A DNA stretch of 64,000 nucleotides from Istiophorus platypterus (lineage: Eukaryota > Chordata > Actinopteri > Istiophoriformes > Istiophoridae). The stretch lies in the NCBI GenBank assembly GCA_016859345.1, contig CM029122.1:4957001-5021000 (forward strand), read 5' to 3'. This document shows, in pieces, positions 25,467-39,779 of the stretch. How positions within the stretch are numbered: the first letter of the stretch is position 1; each line of letters opens with the position of its first letter. Both the position numbers and the translations under genes were made by a program. The notes beneath the pieces are model-generated. The model was not told the origin of the DNA. It ran no database searches and worked only from the letters and a program-made list of their open reading frames with translations.

Positions 25467-28400
25467 ATGATCCTCATTTGTGTGTGGACGGTTTACATCA
25501 CATCGCTGGTGAGGGGTGAGTGGCTTGACCATGAAGAAGGGTTTTTTTTCTACTCCATCCCTTTTTTTCTTATGGTATTTTTCATGCAATAAAAAAACAG
25601 AAATGTCTGATTGGAAAATGTAGATTATGTTATGAGCCTGTGTAAAACTCCCGTCTGTGCACAATAATACATGACTACTTATTGTGTTGAAGTATGTTGT
25701 TAGTTAATATCAATGATGAATGATAATACACTTAGAAATCTGAAATAATTTTAATTACCAAAGGGACAATTTTTATAGTTTCAGCGATAGATACACTGAA
25801 ATAAGGATCTAGTCATCTGAAGTAGGTGTTTTTCTTCCTGTAATGAAGCCACACTACTCCCCTCGTCTTCCAACTTACTCTCATATAAACTTTAATAACA
25901 ATCAAGTAACCATCATCATAAGGGAGTCAGATACACAAAACGTGAGCTTTTATTTTATGTTTTATCATCTGATCTCATCGTGTGAGGAGGTCGTTAATGA
26001 TTCAGATCATTCAGAACCGGTCATGGTGAAACGTGTCCCTCTTGTGGACCAGGTATAGAGGTGGGCCAGAGGGGGGGTGAGTGCGCCGATCTCAACAACA
26101 CCACCTGGCAGGGCTACCGGCAGCAGAGGGCCAAGCTGCAGGTGCAGTACCTGCTGCTGACGAGGAAAAACCTGGACTGCGCCCAGATGTTCGACCAGGA
26201 GTCTCTGGCCACGCAGCCTTCCTACTTCAACGCCTCCTGCCCGACCAAAGTCATCATCCACGGGTACAGGTGAGAGGGAAGACTCGTAAAGGCGCCAAGA
26301 ACCTTTTCTCAACCTTTACTCTGCGTGTTTTCACAAATATGATAAAGGTTTCATAGATCTGAATCTGTTTTAGATGGTCTGTTTTAGATGGTCTTTAGCT
26401 TCTAAGGGTTTAATCCCATCCAAATTTGACAAGTCCACGTAGAGTGGTTTTTGATTTAGAACTGGTCTAATGGGGACGAGATGGAGAAAATGGAGGGAAA
26501 TTGACTCTTATTTTGCTTTCAAAAACTTTTTAAACTACGTTATGTATTACCTGTAATGTTTAACACTTAACAAGAAGCGATACAAATAGGGAAAATCGGT
26601 TGCTTAGTATTGTGACTTAATTTTCCATTAACTTTCCCCTAAACTATACAATCAAAGCAAACTTCATTAAAATTCTGCTAAAGTTACGACAGTTTATATA
26701 ATTTTGTCTGATGTCTTAAATTTCTATGCATTTGTCGGGATTCAGTGACATCTGACTTTGATGACAGTTGGGGGGGGTGTTGGATGTTTTAGTCACTTTG
26801 ATTTTCAGAGCACTCTCTAAACCCAAGTTCTAAAATAAAATAACAGAAAATGATGATTTGGAAAGCCCCACAGAGTGAGAAATCATCTAAAAAAGAACAA
26901 TCTACGTCAGTTCTCCAGAAAAATCAGGGACTTTTTGGATGACAGACAGTGAGTTCATACACGGGTCAGGATCTCTAGTTGTGCCATCTACAGACAATAT
27001 ATTAAAAAGAATAAACACTTATACTTTACCAAAATAGATTTACCAAAACTACCTTAATTCACCTCAGATAACAGGATAAAGAACATATTCAAGAAATAGG
27101 TGATGTTTCAGTCTCAGAAATTTCAAAAATATAATAATAACTAAACCACTTCTAAAAATTAATTTTAGGATAAACATTACAAACTGAGGGTAAAGAACCT
27201 TCACTAATTGTGCACATATCCCTCCTCAGTCCATTAAACACCAGGAAATATCAATCAATCAATCTGATTCCTAATCTGGGCTGTTTTTTGTTCAGCAGCT
27301 GCATTAACGCAGTTCCTCCGGTCATCTTGGGACCACGTACAAGCTCAGAGCATTTAGATACCAGGGGCACCAGCTGTGTGTTGTTGTTGACCTCGTTGCT
27401 ACAGACAATGTGGCAGCAGTGGTGTACAGAGAACTCAATGGCTCAGCACCCATAAAAAAAATCAACAAACCAAGTCTTTTCCCTATAACCCTCGGACCCC
27501 CCCCCCCCCCCCCCAAAGAGCCCTGGGCAGTAAGCCATCCTGGGTGAAGCAGCTGGCCAAGGCCCTGCTCAGGGCACAGGACGTGAACGTGCTGGTGGTG
27601 GACTGGGTCTACGGCGCCTCCTTTGCCTACAACCTGGTGGTGGAGAACTACAAGGAGGTGGCCCTGCAGATCTCTGTCCTCATCAACCAGCTGCAGGTGA
27701 GAGGAGCTCGGGGAGGCGGGGGTGTCACCATTTCTTTTTTCTCCTGTGTGATGTAATTCTGTTTTGAGACATGAGGTGTCCCCAACACGCCAAATGCATT
27801 TTGTGATCATTTCATTTATTGGAGTTCAAAAAATCAAAACCGGGCTAGAAAGTGCAGATAGATACTGTATTTGTCTAATCTGCAGAGAATGAGAAGAATA
27901 TTGTCATATTCATACGGTGGAGCTGTACTGTCCTCCTTGCAGGTTACCCAGCCATGTTTCCACCACTGCTACTGGTCCGGCTGATAGAAATTCTCTGCCC
28001 AATACAAATTGCTTTCAAATATGTTGCTGTTCAGGTATGAGGCAGAGTCTTAACTTGACTCTAAAACAAAGTCAGAAGTCACTTCTTAACAAACAGGCAA
28101 ACCTCTTGTCCCAAAAAAACAATGCAAGATGGAAACAAACGTGACTAAGGTTGTTGAATGTCTTATCTTGGAAGGAACATGGATGCAAACTGGAGTCCTT
28201 CCACTTCATTGGGGTCAGCCTGGGGGCGCACGTCGCCGGGTTTGTGGGGACCCTTTTCGAGGGGAAGATAGGCAGAATCACAGGTGAGTCTGGATCACGT
28301 CCCAGGGACACACAGATCTTTCCTGGTCCTTTTCTCTCAAGGTAAAGCTGAATCGCAAACTTTCGGGCACTTTTATCTGCCCACAGACTTTGCGTGGAGA

Positions 28401-29024
28401 AAAAATCACTGAGATGATGAGATAGTTAAAAGCCCTGCTCCACTTCAATAAGAAGAATCATCCCCATTCTACTACAACAACAACAGGGCGGACCGTGAAG
28501 GTCACGGCAGCTCAGAAGTCTCCCACAGAGCCTCTTCCCCTTTGATTGTCTGTCAGTGCAACCTTGGGAGATTAGCGGGAAGCCTTTCAGAGGACAGCAA
28601 CACTTTGATAAGAGCCTCGCTGAGGCTGTGTGGAGAGGCCTTGCCCCCCCCCCCACCCACACCCCCTCACCCCTCCCTAGGAGTGCAACACAGCCGACAC
28701 AATGCGGCACTGTTCCCTTGTTTATATCGGGTCCTTTGGTCTGAGTGGGGAGACTGGTGTCGGTTTAAATGCACAATTCAGGAGAGCCACAGATGCTGAT
28801 TTGCTGCTAGAGATTCCCTCTGGTTGCCAGTTGAAGTTAAAAAAACAAAAACCTCTTTTTCAACACTAGAAGGTTCAAGAGCTTCTGAGTTTGAAGAACC
28901 ACGAAACATCCTTGTTCATGTTTCGTTTTTTTTTGTAACTACATTCTCAGGAAGCAATGATAGCAAAAGTGAAACAGTGTGGGTTAAATCTTCAGTTCCC
29001 AATATTCTATTTTTAAACATGCAG

Positions 29025-29094
<70 letters not shown>

Positions 29095-31592
29095 GCAACA
29101 GTGAGGTCATTGTTACTGGGAATATTTGTGTAGTAACATGTAAATATGACTTTTCCTCTCTGGATTCTTTTGGTTGCTGTCTGACTCCAACCAAAGACAT
29201 CATTTATTAATTATTGCATTTTTTTATTTTATTTTTTTATTTTTTTAATATTTCCTATCCCCCTTGCAACTGCCACGCATCTCAATCTCATTGATTTTTC
29301 CTCAAACAGCAGCTTCTATTCTCACGAAGTGCTCAGTCGATGCTGAAAAACATCGACTGCAGTAGTTGTGGAGCATAGACTAGCGCCGGCCTTGGCCACG
29401 AAGGCTTTATTCAGGGTTCGACCTGCAAATCCGCGGAGCCGGAGATGAAAACATGAGGCTCCGAAATAAAAACACCACTCAAGTTCCCACATTATGGATA
29501 AAAAAAAAAATTTGCTTTGACTTTCTACCAAAATGTAAAAGCAATGGGCTGCATCCCATCCCTGTCTCCTTTGAGGCCACAATTCACATTTTACAAAATG
29601 GAAACACAGAGTAAGCTTTTTGAAGAAGATCAGAAGATCAGCACTGAAGCAAAACAATCCCTATAAAATATTCTCTTCCTTGCGAGCAGTGAATTCCATG
29701 TGATCCTTGCCTTCCAGACACTGAGTTTTCCTTGTCCCTGTCCCTTTCCCCCAGGCCTTGACCCTGCCGGACCCATGTTTAAAGGAGCCGACATCTACGA
29801 CCGGCTGGATCCGTCCGACGCTCGGTTTGTCGACGCCATCCACACCGACGCCGACTGTGAGAACAGCCTTAACTTGAATCAAAAGCCCTAATTTGCTCAT
29901 TTTCATTGCCACCATGCTGCCAGAGGCCGAGGTTAAACATTGTGCACTGTTGTTTTCGACACTATTACTATTGTTATTACTATTTTTACTGTACTATTTA
30001 AAGTACATTTTCATGATTATATGTATATACTTTCACCAAAGTATAACATAACAACATATAACAGTATAACATTTTCAGTGCAGGACTTCTACTTGACACA
30101 GAGTATTTGTACAGTGTGGTTTTCATCCTTTTACTGAAGTAAAGGATCTGAACACACAAAAATGTGGGCAGTTTTATTCTGAAAGTGCCCATCAGTAATT
30201 AAAGTTACTTATGTTGACCGAAAGATAAAAACACATTTGTTGCAAAAATTAAAAAATGTGTCTAAAGTCTGCAAAAAGATGTTAAAGAAAGGAAAGGAAG
30301 AATAACACAAACTTCCTCTTGAGTTCAAGAGCAGTAAAACAAACACTCAGCGGTTACAGAAGTGGTTCTCAAACTTTTTCCCAGCATGATCCTCTTCAGA
30401 AGCCAAAAAAAAGAGAGTTAAGAATAACAACAAGTAAAGAGCAATAATGCAGCTGACAGCATCAATGAGTTTTTTTCTTCTTCACCAGATTTTGGCATCT
30501 CCATCCCTGTCGGTCATGTGGACTTCTTCCTGAACGGAGGGAAGGACCAGACGGGATGTGCCCGCTCCAGGTTTGCATCAAGTAAGTTCGGCACTCACCG
30601 AAAACTACTGTTTTTATAAGTGGGGGCTAGAAGCTGAGAGAGCAGCTGTGTTAGTTGTTTTGAAATTATACTGTTGTTTCCTCTAAACTCAGGCTACTTG
30701 CTTTTTCCACAAGAAAGTTATGAAAAAAATTAAAATGAAGTTCCATCTATTCAGGTATAACAGATTTAACCCAGTTTTAACATCTGTCCAGATTTTTTTT
30801 TCCAATAACTACAGATTTGAGAGTGATAGTCTCCAGACATATTGCCCCCTTAGTGTGTCTGTGTGTTGTCAGTTCTCATCTACTTCCCAGTGTATGGCTA
30901 TGTGATATGCGACCACATGAGGGCGCTGCACGTCTACATGAACGCATTGAGTGGCTCATGTGTGTTGAGGGGGATCCCGTGCTCCAACTATGAGGACTTC
31001 CTGAGGGGACAATGCATGGACTGTGGTGTCTTCGGGGGGACTTGTCCAGCCATAGGTAATAATACACCAGTACCACTGTAATGAATTACTTTAAAATAAA
31101 ATCCTGATTTTATACATTGTTATTAATGTTTATTTAGTATCATCTGACAGTGGAACCAAGTTGCTAATGTAATATTTCATTTTCTGACAATAAAAAAGAT
31201 ACGTATATATATATATGTGACAATGGAAATGTGGGGGACTTCAGTTTTTTTCACCCTCTGTTGAGTCTCAGTATCACCAGCAGATACAGCGTCAGGCTTC
31301 ACTCACGCAGCAGCTCTGGTCTCATCACACAGCAGCTTTTTATCACCCAGAGCCCCCGATACGCCAACACACACTGTGATACAATGACACAGTTCATGTG
31401 CACTGAGTCCCTTTGATTTGTGATGTACATATAGGAGGCCTACAGCGGGACCCTCACTGACTTGGTATGTGTGTGTGTTTCAGGCTTATCAGAAAACAGT
31501 GGGATAACCATATCTCCAATTCCCAAAGAGCAGAGGCTATTCCTCCTCACAACTTCTTCGCCACCTTTTTGTGGTGAGTGTATTTATGTGTC

Positions 31593-31652
<60 letters not shown>

Positions 31653-34600
31653 AGAGAAAGAAAGTGCATGTGTGTGTGAGAGAGAGAGAGAAACAGTTTT
31701 ATTGTGACCTCTCTGACTTCAGACGGAGGCTGATGGGTGTGCCATCTGTTTTGCAGGGTTCTGGACAAATTAAATTTTATATTACAGTTTATATTACAGG
31801 TTTATATTTACTGTGGGGGACATGAATGTCTGTACCAAATAAATTCTAATCCATCTTACATATATTTCTCTGAATACAGGGCGGCTGTGGCTCAGCAGTT
31901 AGAGCAGGTATAACGGCAGGGTTGGCGGTTTGATCCCCAGCTCCTCCGGTCCACATGTTTGAAGTGACCTTGAGAAAACACTGAAGCCTGAATTGCTCCC
32001 AATGAGCAGGCCAGCACCTTGGGTGAATGAGAGGCAGATTATAAAGCAGTTTGTATGTTCACTCAAAAATATACTGCAACTGAGGTCCATTTACTATTTA
32101 TCCATAATTTCCATCCATTCATATATCTACCATCCTTCTATCAATCAACCCATCCATCTATCCATCTGTTAATCCATCCATCCATTCATCCATCCATCCG
32201 TCATCCCTCCCTCCCTCCCCCTTTTCATCCATCCAGCAAACTATTTATCCATGCATCCATCTATCCATTCACCCATCCCTCTATCATCAAACCAATCCAT
32301 CCATCCATCCATCCATCCATCCATCTCTCAATCCATCTATCCATCCACCATCATTCATCCTTCTCTCTATCCATTCATCCATCAATCAATCCATCCATTT
32401 GTCCATCAATCCATTTATCTATCCATCCATCCATTAATTCATCATCCATCCATACATCCACCATCCTCCTATTCATCAATCCATCTATCTATCCACCTGG
32501 TAATCCATGCATGCATGCATCCATCCACCCGTCCATAAATCCATCCAGTTGAGGTAGATGCCCTCTACCCACCATGTGCCGGATTCTGTTCAAGGTTTTC
32601 TACCCGATAAAAGGGAGCTTTGCAACATCACCAACTCTTTGCTCATGGGGGAATGTTGGGTCATTCTAAATGATAAGTATAAAGAGTCTGCTCTAGACTT
32701 GCCCTATATGAAAAGTGCCCTGGGATAAACTTTGTTACAATTTGGCATTTTAGAAATAAAACTGAATTTGAAATTGAAATGAATCCATCCAGTAGATATT
32801 GAGACATTTTAGTTTGGACCAACCGGCCGACGAGACAAATCAAAACTCAGTTGCTTTTTACTAATATTCATAATCTGCTGTTCGAGTCATGTTTACAGAT
32901 ATTTTATGTCTCTCCACTAAAAGGCAAAATGCTGATTTGCATTAAAGTACCTGAATATGTAGGAAAATGATATTAATAATATTAGAAAGGTTCGCATCTG
33001 ATCTCCAAGTCCTCTATGGTAATGGTGGTGTAGTTCTCATGCTGGTCACAACTGAGCCAGTGTTGCTCGAATCCATCTCTATTTTAGATTCACATTGAAG
33101 CAGAGTTTTCATATATGTGTTGTAAGTTTGATGGAGGTAGCGTGGGCAGGTACAGGATACATGTTTCCCCCACTGTGTTGTTGTTCTTCTGCTCAGCTCA
33201 TCACATCCTGGTGAAGCTGGAGGTTTCTCCCTTGGATAAAAGCGCTGAGGTGGAGGTGACCCTGGTGACCGAGAACCTGGGGACGGAGCAGAGGTTCAGG
33301 CTGTGTGTACCACATTTCTAACGCCACACTTAATTTCATTTCATTTTTCTGATTGACACAGGTTTTGTCAAGGCCGTACATTATCAAAGCAACTGCTTCG
33401 TACATTTAATTTAGATTGATTTTTTAAAAATGATTATTAATCAATAAATTAGCTGATTGACAGAAGTTAATCTGCATCTATTTTAAAAATCAATTTTAAG
33501 TAAATATTCAAAAAATATGTCAAACATTCATTGTCTTAGAGTTTTAGATCCATTGATTAAACAAAACAGAAAGGCCACGTCAGGCACATAAACCAAATTT
33601 TTCACTGATTAATCAAGAAGTGAATCTGCAGCTTAATTACAATTGAAAATAATGTATCCTTTGGCATTAAATCTGGTTTTTGCATTAAACATCTTTGATC
33701 ATATACTGTATGCACATGTTGTTTACAATGAGAGAGGACGACTTGAGGTCCTGTTTCCAGAATTTTAAAAACTATAGACATAACAAGCATGAAGGACAAG
33801 AAGGAAAAACAGGTGATGATGAAGAGTGTTGTTGCTAAAACTGTGAGGATCCTTTGTTTAGAGATAATGGAAGACTGACTTTAAGAACGTGACTTTATAT
33901 TGACGTCATGGAAACACCAACAATATTGACGAGAAATTGCTTGGAGAGAAAAGGTCCATTTAAGGATATGATTAATGCACAAGCTTTGTTACAACTAATC
34001 TAAAAAAAAATAAATTTAAAAATCTAAAAAGAAAGTCTAAAATCTCTTTGAAAAGTTCAGCCTTTTACAGATTCCCTCTGTTCAGCACTGGTTGACAGAG
34101 CTTGTACTTTAATCCAAAACTTCAAAAAGAGTGATGGGAAAACAGGAGGAGATGCAGCAGCCAGTTTATTGTAGTTCTCTTTGTTCTTGTTAATAAACAC
34201 AGGAGACATTAGCGGCCCGGGGAGATGGATGATGATTATGTGAAAGTGTGCGTTTGTTTCCGTTTATGCTTGTGTATGAAACTCTGTGTGTGTGTTTCAG
34301 TCAGACATCCACGACAGTGTACAGGATGGTGCTGGCACATCCCATGGCCCTGTGCGAGATCGGCTCCATCAGGCTGAAGAACACCGGCGTCCGGTTCTAC
34401 AGACAGGGGGACATCCACTTCAAATCCATCTGCCTGTCTGAGTTCCCCTCCCTCAGGTATGGGCGGGGCTGTGTGTCGCACCGCACAGGCTTCCCCACCT
34501 CCCCCGGGTGGAGTTCATCCCACTCTAAGTCATTTACAGGTGTAGGAATCCAAACAATCCCCCAGGATTGGGAGGCAAAAGAGAAAAATCTGAAACTGTC

Positions 34601-35986
34601 CTAAAAAAAATTATGAAGTCTGTTCTGTATCATATCTTCCAATAAAACAAAGACTCATGCATTTGTCAAAATATAGAAAAAGCCCTTGTTTGTCATTAGT
34701 GCAGCCGGCAGTTACTTTACATTGGTCCTGAATGACAAACTGAAGGAAATGTAGTTGTCCCTGTCATAACCACCTAATGGTTCTAGAAACAAAAAAATGC
34801 CAAATTGCTAATTGATGATAGATTGATGATGGTGCATTATCAGGCAGTGAGCAACTAAAAATTGCAGAAATGACAAAGTTATTGTGCTATGCGTTTATGT
34901 GCATTTAGAAACAGGGTTGACATTGCATTGTTTGTGTGCCACAGTAACAGGTTTATTTGTATGTCTTTAAAAACATGTCGCTGTGTACATTTCTTTGTCA
35001 TAATTCTTCTTCTAAAAACCACAAACTTAAGGGATTCTTATGAAAAAAAAGTTAAAAAGGAAATGTTTATCGTTTATCTTTATCAAATCCTAAATCCAGT
35101 CAGGCTTTTGAAGTCAGGCCAAGTCTCCTGCAGTAGCCCACAGTTTTGCTGCATAATACATTTCGTCTACTTGTAAACATTATTAAACTTCTCAAATACA
35201 CTGTGGTGACAAGTGCAACCTCTGGCTGGATCACTTTCATAGGTTACTGTGAGCTCTTTCTGTACTAAACCAGACCAGGATCTTCCCTAAACCTTAACCA
35301 AGTGCTGTGAGTCTTCAAACTAACCTTAAAAAATGATCTGTCAACATGTTTGCGTCTTCCCAAACACATTTTCTAATCACGTTATAGAAAACACATTTGA
35401 GCAGACATACATTTTCTTTTTCTGTCAAATATTAGTGTCGTATAAAGCTAATTTCTCTGAAACAGGGGTCAATACTATTGTGCAGATATCATCAAATATC
35501 AACATCGTGGAAAATATTTTGCACACTGTTCGATTGATTTTCAGCTTTCACACTCATCACACTCATCGTCAGCTGAATAACTGTTGACAGAAATCAGAGA
35601 CAGCTCCAGTAAATAACATGCCTACGACATGACTGTGACATCCCCGGGTTTATTCTTATGTTGCCTGTTTTCTATTTTCTTTTAACAATTAAATAAAAGG
35701 CTAAAAATAATTAACTTGAATATACAGGAAAAGTAGAAAACAATAAAAAAAAATTGAGGCTCCATCTGAACCACTCTGGTCCAGTGCTAGTTATTCTAAA
35801 GTTGTTTAGTCCAAAGCCTGTTTTATCAAATGTTTATTAGTTTCTTTACTCTTAAAAAGTTCAATATTTCAAATGCCATTTTTTTGTTTCAGGAAAGAGG
35901 AGGAGCCACTGTGCGTGAACAACGTCAATGTCAGACGAGGGAACCCGTGGTCTCGTGACCTTGTGCAGGTGTGTGGCGCCTTCTGA
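25467..35986 (+). CDS. pla1a: Phospholipase A1 member A (phosphatidylserine-type PLA1)
   Basis: Secreted lipase of the pancreatic-lipase superfamily that removes the sn-1 chain of phosphatidylserine, giving lysophosphatidylserine. Eleven exons join in phase: 25467-25515, 26053-26269, 27519-27696, 28175-28283, 29755-29856, 30489-30581, 30873-31055, 31484-31573, 33197-33293, 34301-34456 and 35893-35986, totalling 455 aa (human 456). A hydrophobic signal peptide ([17 protein letters not shown]) opens the protein. The catalytic triad is visible: Ser163 in GVSLG, Asp187 in GLDPAGP, His264 in CDHMRA. Paired cysteines of the lid and beta-9 region are present. GVSLG instead of GHSLG matches human PLA1A, as does the sequence throughout. 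The donor after 33293 is chosen because it alone keeps phase with 34301. The order pla1a-popdc2-cox17 is that of human 3q13. Confidence 0.94.
27497..27514. repeat. Poly(C) run forming the pyrimidine tract of a pla1a acceptor
   Basis: Eighteen consecutive C residues, followed by aaag, end at the acceptor of the exon starting at 27519. The tract itself is the polypyrimidine signal for that splice site. Confidence 0.9.
29025..29094. repeat. (TA)n microsatellite in pla1a intron
   Basis: About 34 TA units interrupted twice by TG; strongly AT and prone to cruciform formation. Confidence 0.95.
31581..31690. repeat. (GT)n and (GA)n microsatellite next to a pla1a donor
   Basis: A long GT tract starting about 10 nt after the donor at 31574, followed by short GA-rich runs. 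Confidence 0.95.
31879..32056 (+). mobile_element. tRNA-derived SINE fragment
   Basis: The head resembles a tRNA gene: an A-box-like TGGCTCAGCAG and, about 30 nt later, a B-box-like GGTTTGATCCC. The body that follows (CCTTGAGAAAACACTGAAGCC, then GAATGAGAGGCAG and TAAAGCAGTTTG) matches a tRNA-headed repeat family I recognise as common in spiny-rayed fish. Damaged boxes and lack of a foldable tRNA body indicate an inactive copy in a pla1a intron. Confidence 0.65.
32085..32547. repeat. (ATCC)n tetranucleotide satellite
   Basis: About 460 bp of imperfect ATCC units (CCATCCAT with variants), flanked by the SINE fragment on the left and another interspersed repeat on the right. Open frames reading His-Pro-Ser-Ile repeats are a by-product of the repeat. 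Confidence 0.95.
32548..32785 (+). mobile_element. Teleost interspersed repeat copy (retroposon 3' end), decayed
   Basis: Contains recognisable blocks of an abundant teleost repeat: a GGTTTTCTACC...AAAAGGGAG segment, GCTCATGGGGGAATGTTGGGTC, CTCTAGACTTGCC...AAAAGTGCC, and a tail of ATAAAACTGAATTTGAAATTG units. The A-rich TTGAA-type tail suggests retroposition. The family name is not assigned from sequence alone. Confidence 0.6.
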
Positions 35987-36472
35987 AAAGAAAGATTTGC
36001 TCAAATGGAAACCAGGGAAAAAAAACAACCCCCCCCCCCAAAAAACCCAACAACAACCCAGCCAGTGCAACTACACTGACATCATCAACATGAAGTCAGT
36101 TCCACGTCTTCGTCACCTTGTTGGATTCTTAAGAGTTAAAATCTCAGTCACTGAAGCCAAAGAATCATATTTTATTCTGGATTGACTCTGCTACTGTTAA
36201 AATGCAGTCTAGTCATACTGTTGTTTGGTTAATTTGCTGATTTTATAAAATCATGATACTTCATGATCATGTGACTGTGGAAAAAAAAGCTTATTTCTTA
36301 TCACCAAAGTCTCGTTTTTGGTTATTCATGTTTGCCTCTAAGCTTATTCCTCTCTATGGAGGGTGTTTGTCAAATGAACCCTGTTCCTGTGAAGTGGTTA
36401 CTGCACCCGAAGTCTAACTTGTGAAATCTGTTCCAGGAAACCAGACTCTGTTGCATTTTTAGGGAATTTAGC

Positions 36473-36478
36473 AATAAA
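36473..36478 (+). other. Poly(A) signal AATAAA of pla1a
   Basis: The first AATAAA after the pla1a stop, 487 nt downstream. Confidence 0.5.
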
Positions 36479-39400
36479 CAGAGAAATAACTTGGGAAATT
36501 CCAGGGTGCCTTGAATTTTTTTACGTACTATATAAATAATTTCGAATGCAATTGGGTGGATATAAACTCTGCATTAAGTGGAAGACGGTCATGGAAAAAA
36601 AAAAATAACACGACATTTTCACTGCACACAAAGAAGCTTTATGGAGAAATCTTGGCCCCGTGAAAATACTTTTTTTTTTTAAAACCCCAGACTCCTTCCT
36701 CTTTAGTCCCATCTCTCTGTTTTGGAAGTCAAACACAGACAAGAAAATGCAATTCACAGTTTACACATGTGTATTAAAAACGCAATCAGTTACAAAAAAT
36801 TGAAAATAAAAACATGGTCTTTAGGCATCCGATATATCGCCAAAGATGTGAGAAGTTGCACTTCAGACGGATTTCGGCATCATGCTCTTAAAAAATCAGC
36901 ACAATAAGTTCACCTCTTAGATAGCATATGTTTCTGACACTGAACCAAATCGAGGTGCATAAATAAACTAAACATGCCCAACACATGACACATGAATGTG
37001 AAACGGAGAAAATCTACCTGGGTGCGGGAAGCCCTTGAGAAGTATGCAAAACTACGTATTTTCCAGACCCTGAAGGGATGAAGAATTTTCATACAACGTG
37101 ATTAGATGCTGTGAATCATGACAGAAATGGATTTCTGAGCAAATTGATCTAAATCAGTCAGATCCAGAGGAAAGTGGGGTTACATGTGCGAAGTTAAATC
37201 AACGCTGCTTGTAATGCTGCTGATTATAAATGACTCGTGAAAACACACATCAAAGGTTAAATCTATCATCAGATCACGTGACAAGCCAAGTCCAAATCAA
37301 ACAGTCTTCATTCAAACACCAAATACTAGTGAGATGAAAACAGATATTCATCCATTTCAGAAAAAATAATGAAAATTAGTTTTTTATGACATAAAAATAA
37401 CATGTCAGTCATTACATTTGCTGGTAGATGACACTTTAAAGGTTGTCTCTCTTTTTCCTGTGTCAGTGCCAATTAAGATGAGGGTGTAATTGTGGTTTAA
37501 ATTATGGTTTGACTGATTGTTGACAGTTTATTAAATGTTATTACAATATGTCCATCTTTCTTAAGAAAGATTTTTTTTCTCTCTCATTATTATAGCTACA
37601 AAAAAACAGCTGTGAACAAACTGTTGTCTGCTCTTTGAACATTTTCTTTATATTCTCAGTTGTTAAATTATAGATTTTATAAATGACGTCTTCATTTAAA
37701 AAAAAGGCAAAAAATATCCAGATGTTTCATATAAATCGAACAGATGTGGTTGAATCCCCCTGTCTTTTCAGAGCAGCCAGCAGATTTTAAGGCAGATTTC
37801 AGACTCTCAGTGCTGCTTCAAAGCCTATGACAAGAAAACTTTTATGCAAAACGGAACATTTTTGTGCATTAAATTGGATCAATATAAAGTTAAAATGACG
37901 ACAAATATGAGCCCGAAATACAGACTGTTGAAACATATAAGTGTTAGTCAAACTGTAATTTTGAACAGAGATAAAGAAGAGTACATGGAGGTGTAAGCAG
38001 GGACAGAGAGTGAGGAGAGACAGCGCCACGGCGAGTGACGTGTGACACATTCATACTGCTTTACTGTAAATGACGTAGCGTTTCCAGGAGAGGCTGTTCT
38101 CACAACTTGGGAGTGTCGGTGGGGGCCAGTGGCGCTCTGCCCCTCTGAAACCGAGGCGGTAGAGCCCTGTCGCCTCCTGCGGAGTCGACAGTGAAGCTTC
38201 GGTTAATGTACTCCAGATGAGGCGTTCTGGTCTTTCACTTAAGCAAAAGTAGCAATACCACACTTAAAATAATACTCCATCCCAAGTAAAAGTCATGCAC
38301 TTAAAATGAAAGAGCAAAAGCACAAAAGTAAGTGTCAAAAAAGAGTGTCAAAAATACTTAAAGTTCACTTTTTCAGGACAACATTTTAACATGATACTAA
38401 CACCATGAATCAACAACACTATCTTTTCAGACCAAACCAAAGCGAACTCTCAAACCAGGTCAGACACTAATCTAATCAGGTAAAAATAGCCTTTTAAAGT
38501 GGCACAAATTTCTCCAGTCAAACAGTGTATAAGGGACGAAGTTTTCCAGGAAGTGTTGTTCTTACGCTATTACTGTTCAAAATAACTTTTATGTAAAATC
38601 AACAAGGGAAAAGGAAGTTGCTTCATCTCCTGTGTTATGGGGAGAGTCTTCCAGAACAAGATAAAACAAGTCTTAAAGATTGAATTAACTGATTAGAGGT
38701 TAATTCAGCTTTCTGATTCCAGTGAAAACTTATACACTGTTATTGAATGGGATTTCTATTTGTTTACTATTCTCTGTAGTTTCCGTTTTTATTTGCTGCT
38801 TCTGGCAGCTCAGCTTCACTCAGTAATTTCCTTCATTCCCTTGCATGCTTTGCAGCAATCTCAAGAGCTCAGGCCTGAACCTTTTTTTATTTAGTACAGT
38901 AATTATCATTGGAAAGATAAATAGTAGAGCACAGTTTTCCATCTAAGGCTTGGGTCAATTGAGTTGTGCTGCTGCTCTCTAATGCAACACATTGCTTTTC
39001 TGCCGCTTTGGTCAAGCTCACAGATTTCAACAAGGCCGTAATCCCTCATTAAAGTGTTTTGGTTTAGGTCTATTGTTGCTGCTCAGTAATACAGGATTGT
39101 TGCAGCACCACCCCCACCCTAGCATCCATCTGAAGGCTCCGACTCTATGGTTCCCCTTAAGTCAGGGCCAGGATAACCTGTAGTCAGGCCCTGGTGCAAA
39201 GATGAGCCATGGGCCAAAAAAGAGACCTCCAACCAACATTTTAGTTTAGTTAAATTTCATTAAGTGCTAATTTATCTTAAAATATTCAAAATCTAAACAT
39301 AATTTCCACCATTAAATAAAGATCACTGGCTGTGGTGTTTGTGGTCACTGAGGTTTATCGTTTAGAATAAACGAGAAGACACTTCAGAGGTTCTTTCTAC

Positions 39401-39779
39401 TTTTCTCAAAGGCTGAATAGGTTTAAATCTGGTGTGTATGTGGTTTCTAGAGTAAGAGAGAACAACAGAAAGGCCAGTATAACATAACAGCAATACAAAT
39501 TCAATTAGCTTTATTCAAAGTCCTACGCATCTTTATCTACTGTGTGTAAGTGCAACTTCTGTTATAATCAAACCGTGAGGACAGAATATAGTGAAGCCAA
39601 ACCAGTGGCACCTCTACAACGGCCTCGGGGTTTGAGTTTGAGTTTATTTTCACAGGTTGAGATCAGACAAAGACACAGAGAACGATTAAAATATATATTT
39701 TGTAATAATGATAAGTTTTGCAATAATTTGAGGCGCTTTGGCTGTAGCTGAACCATTCTACCTTCATAGATAAACCACC

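Noticed and set aside
31879..31950. Possible functional tRNA gene
   Set aside because: A- and B-box-like parts exist, but the B box is damaged and the body continues as a SINE; no cloverleaf with paired acceptor stem is apparent.
32055..32552. Long open frames with His-Pro-Ser-Ile repeats
   Set aside because: They are translations of the (ATCC)n satellite and have no splice or codon signature of a gene.
33294..33320. Alternative donors after 33293 in pla1a (GC donor at 33299, GT donors near 33306)
   Set aside because: Only the GT at 33294 gives both a canonical donor and phase 2, required by the exon at 34301.
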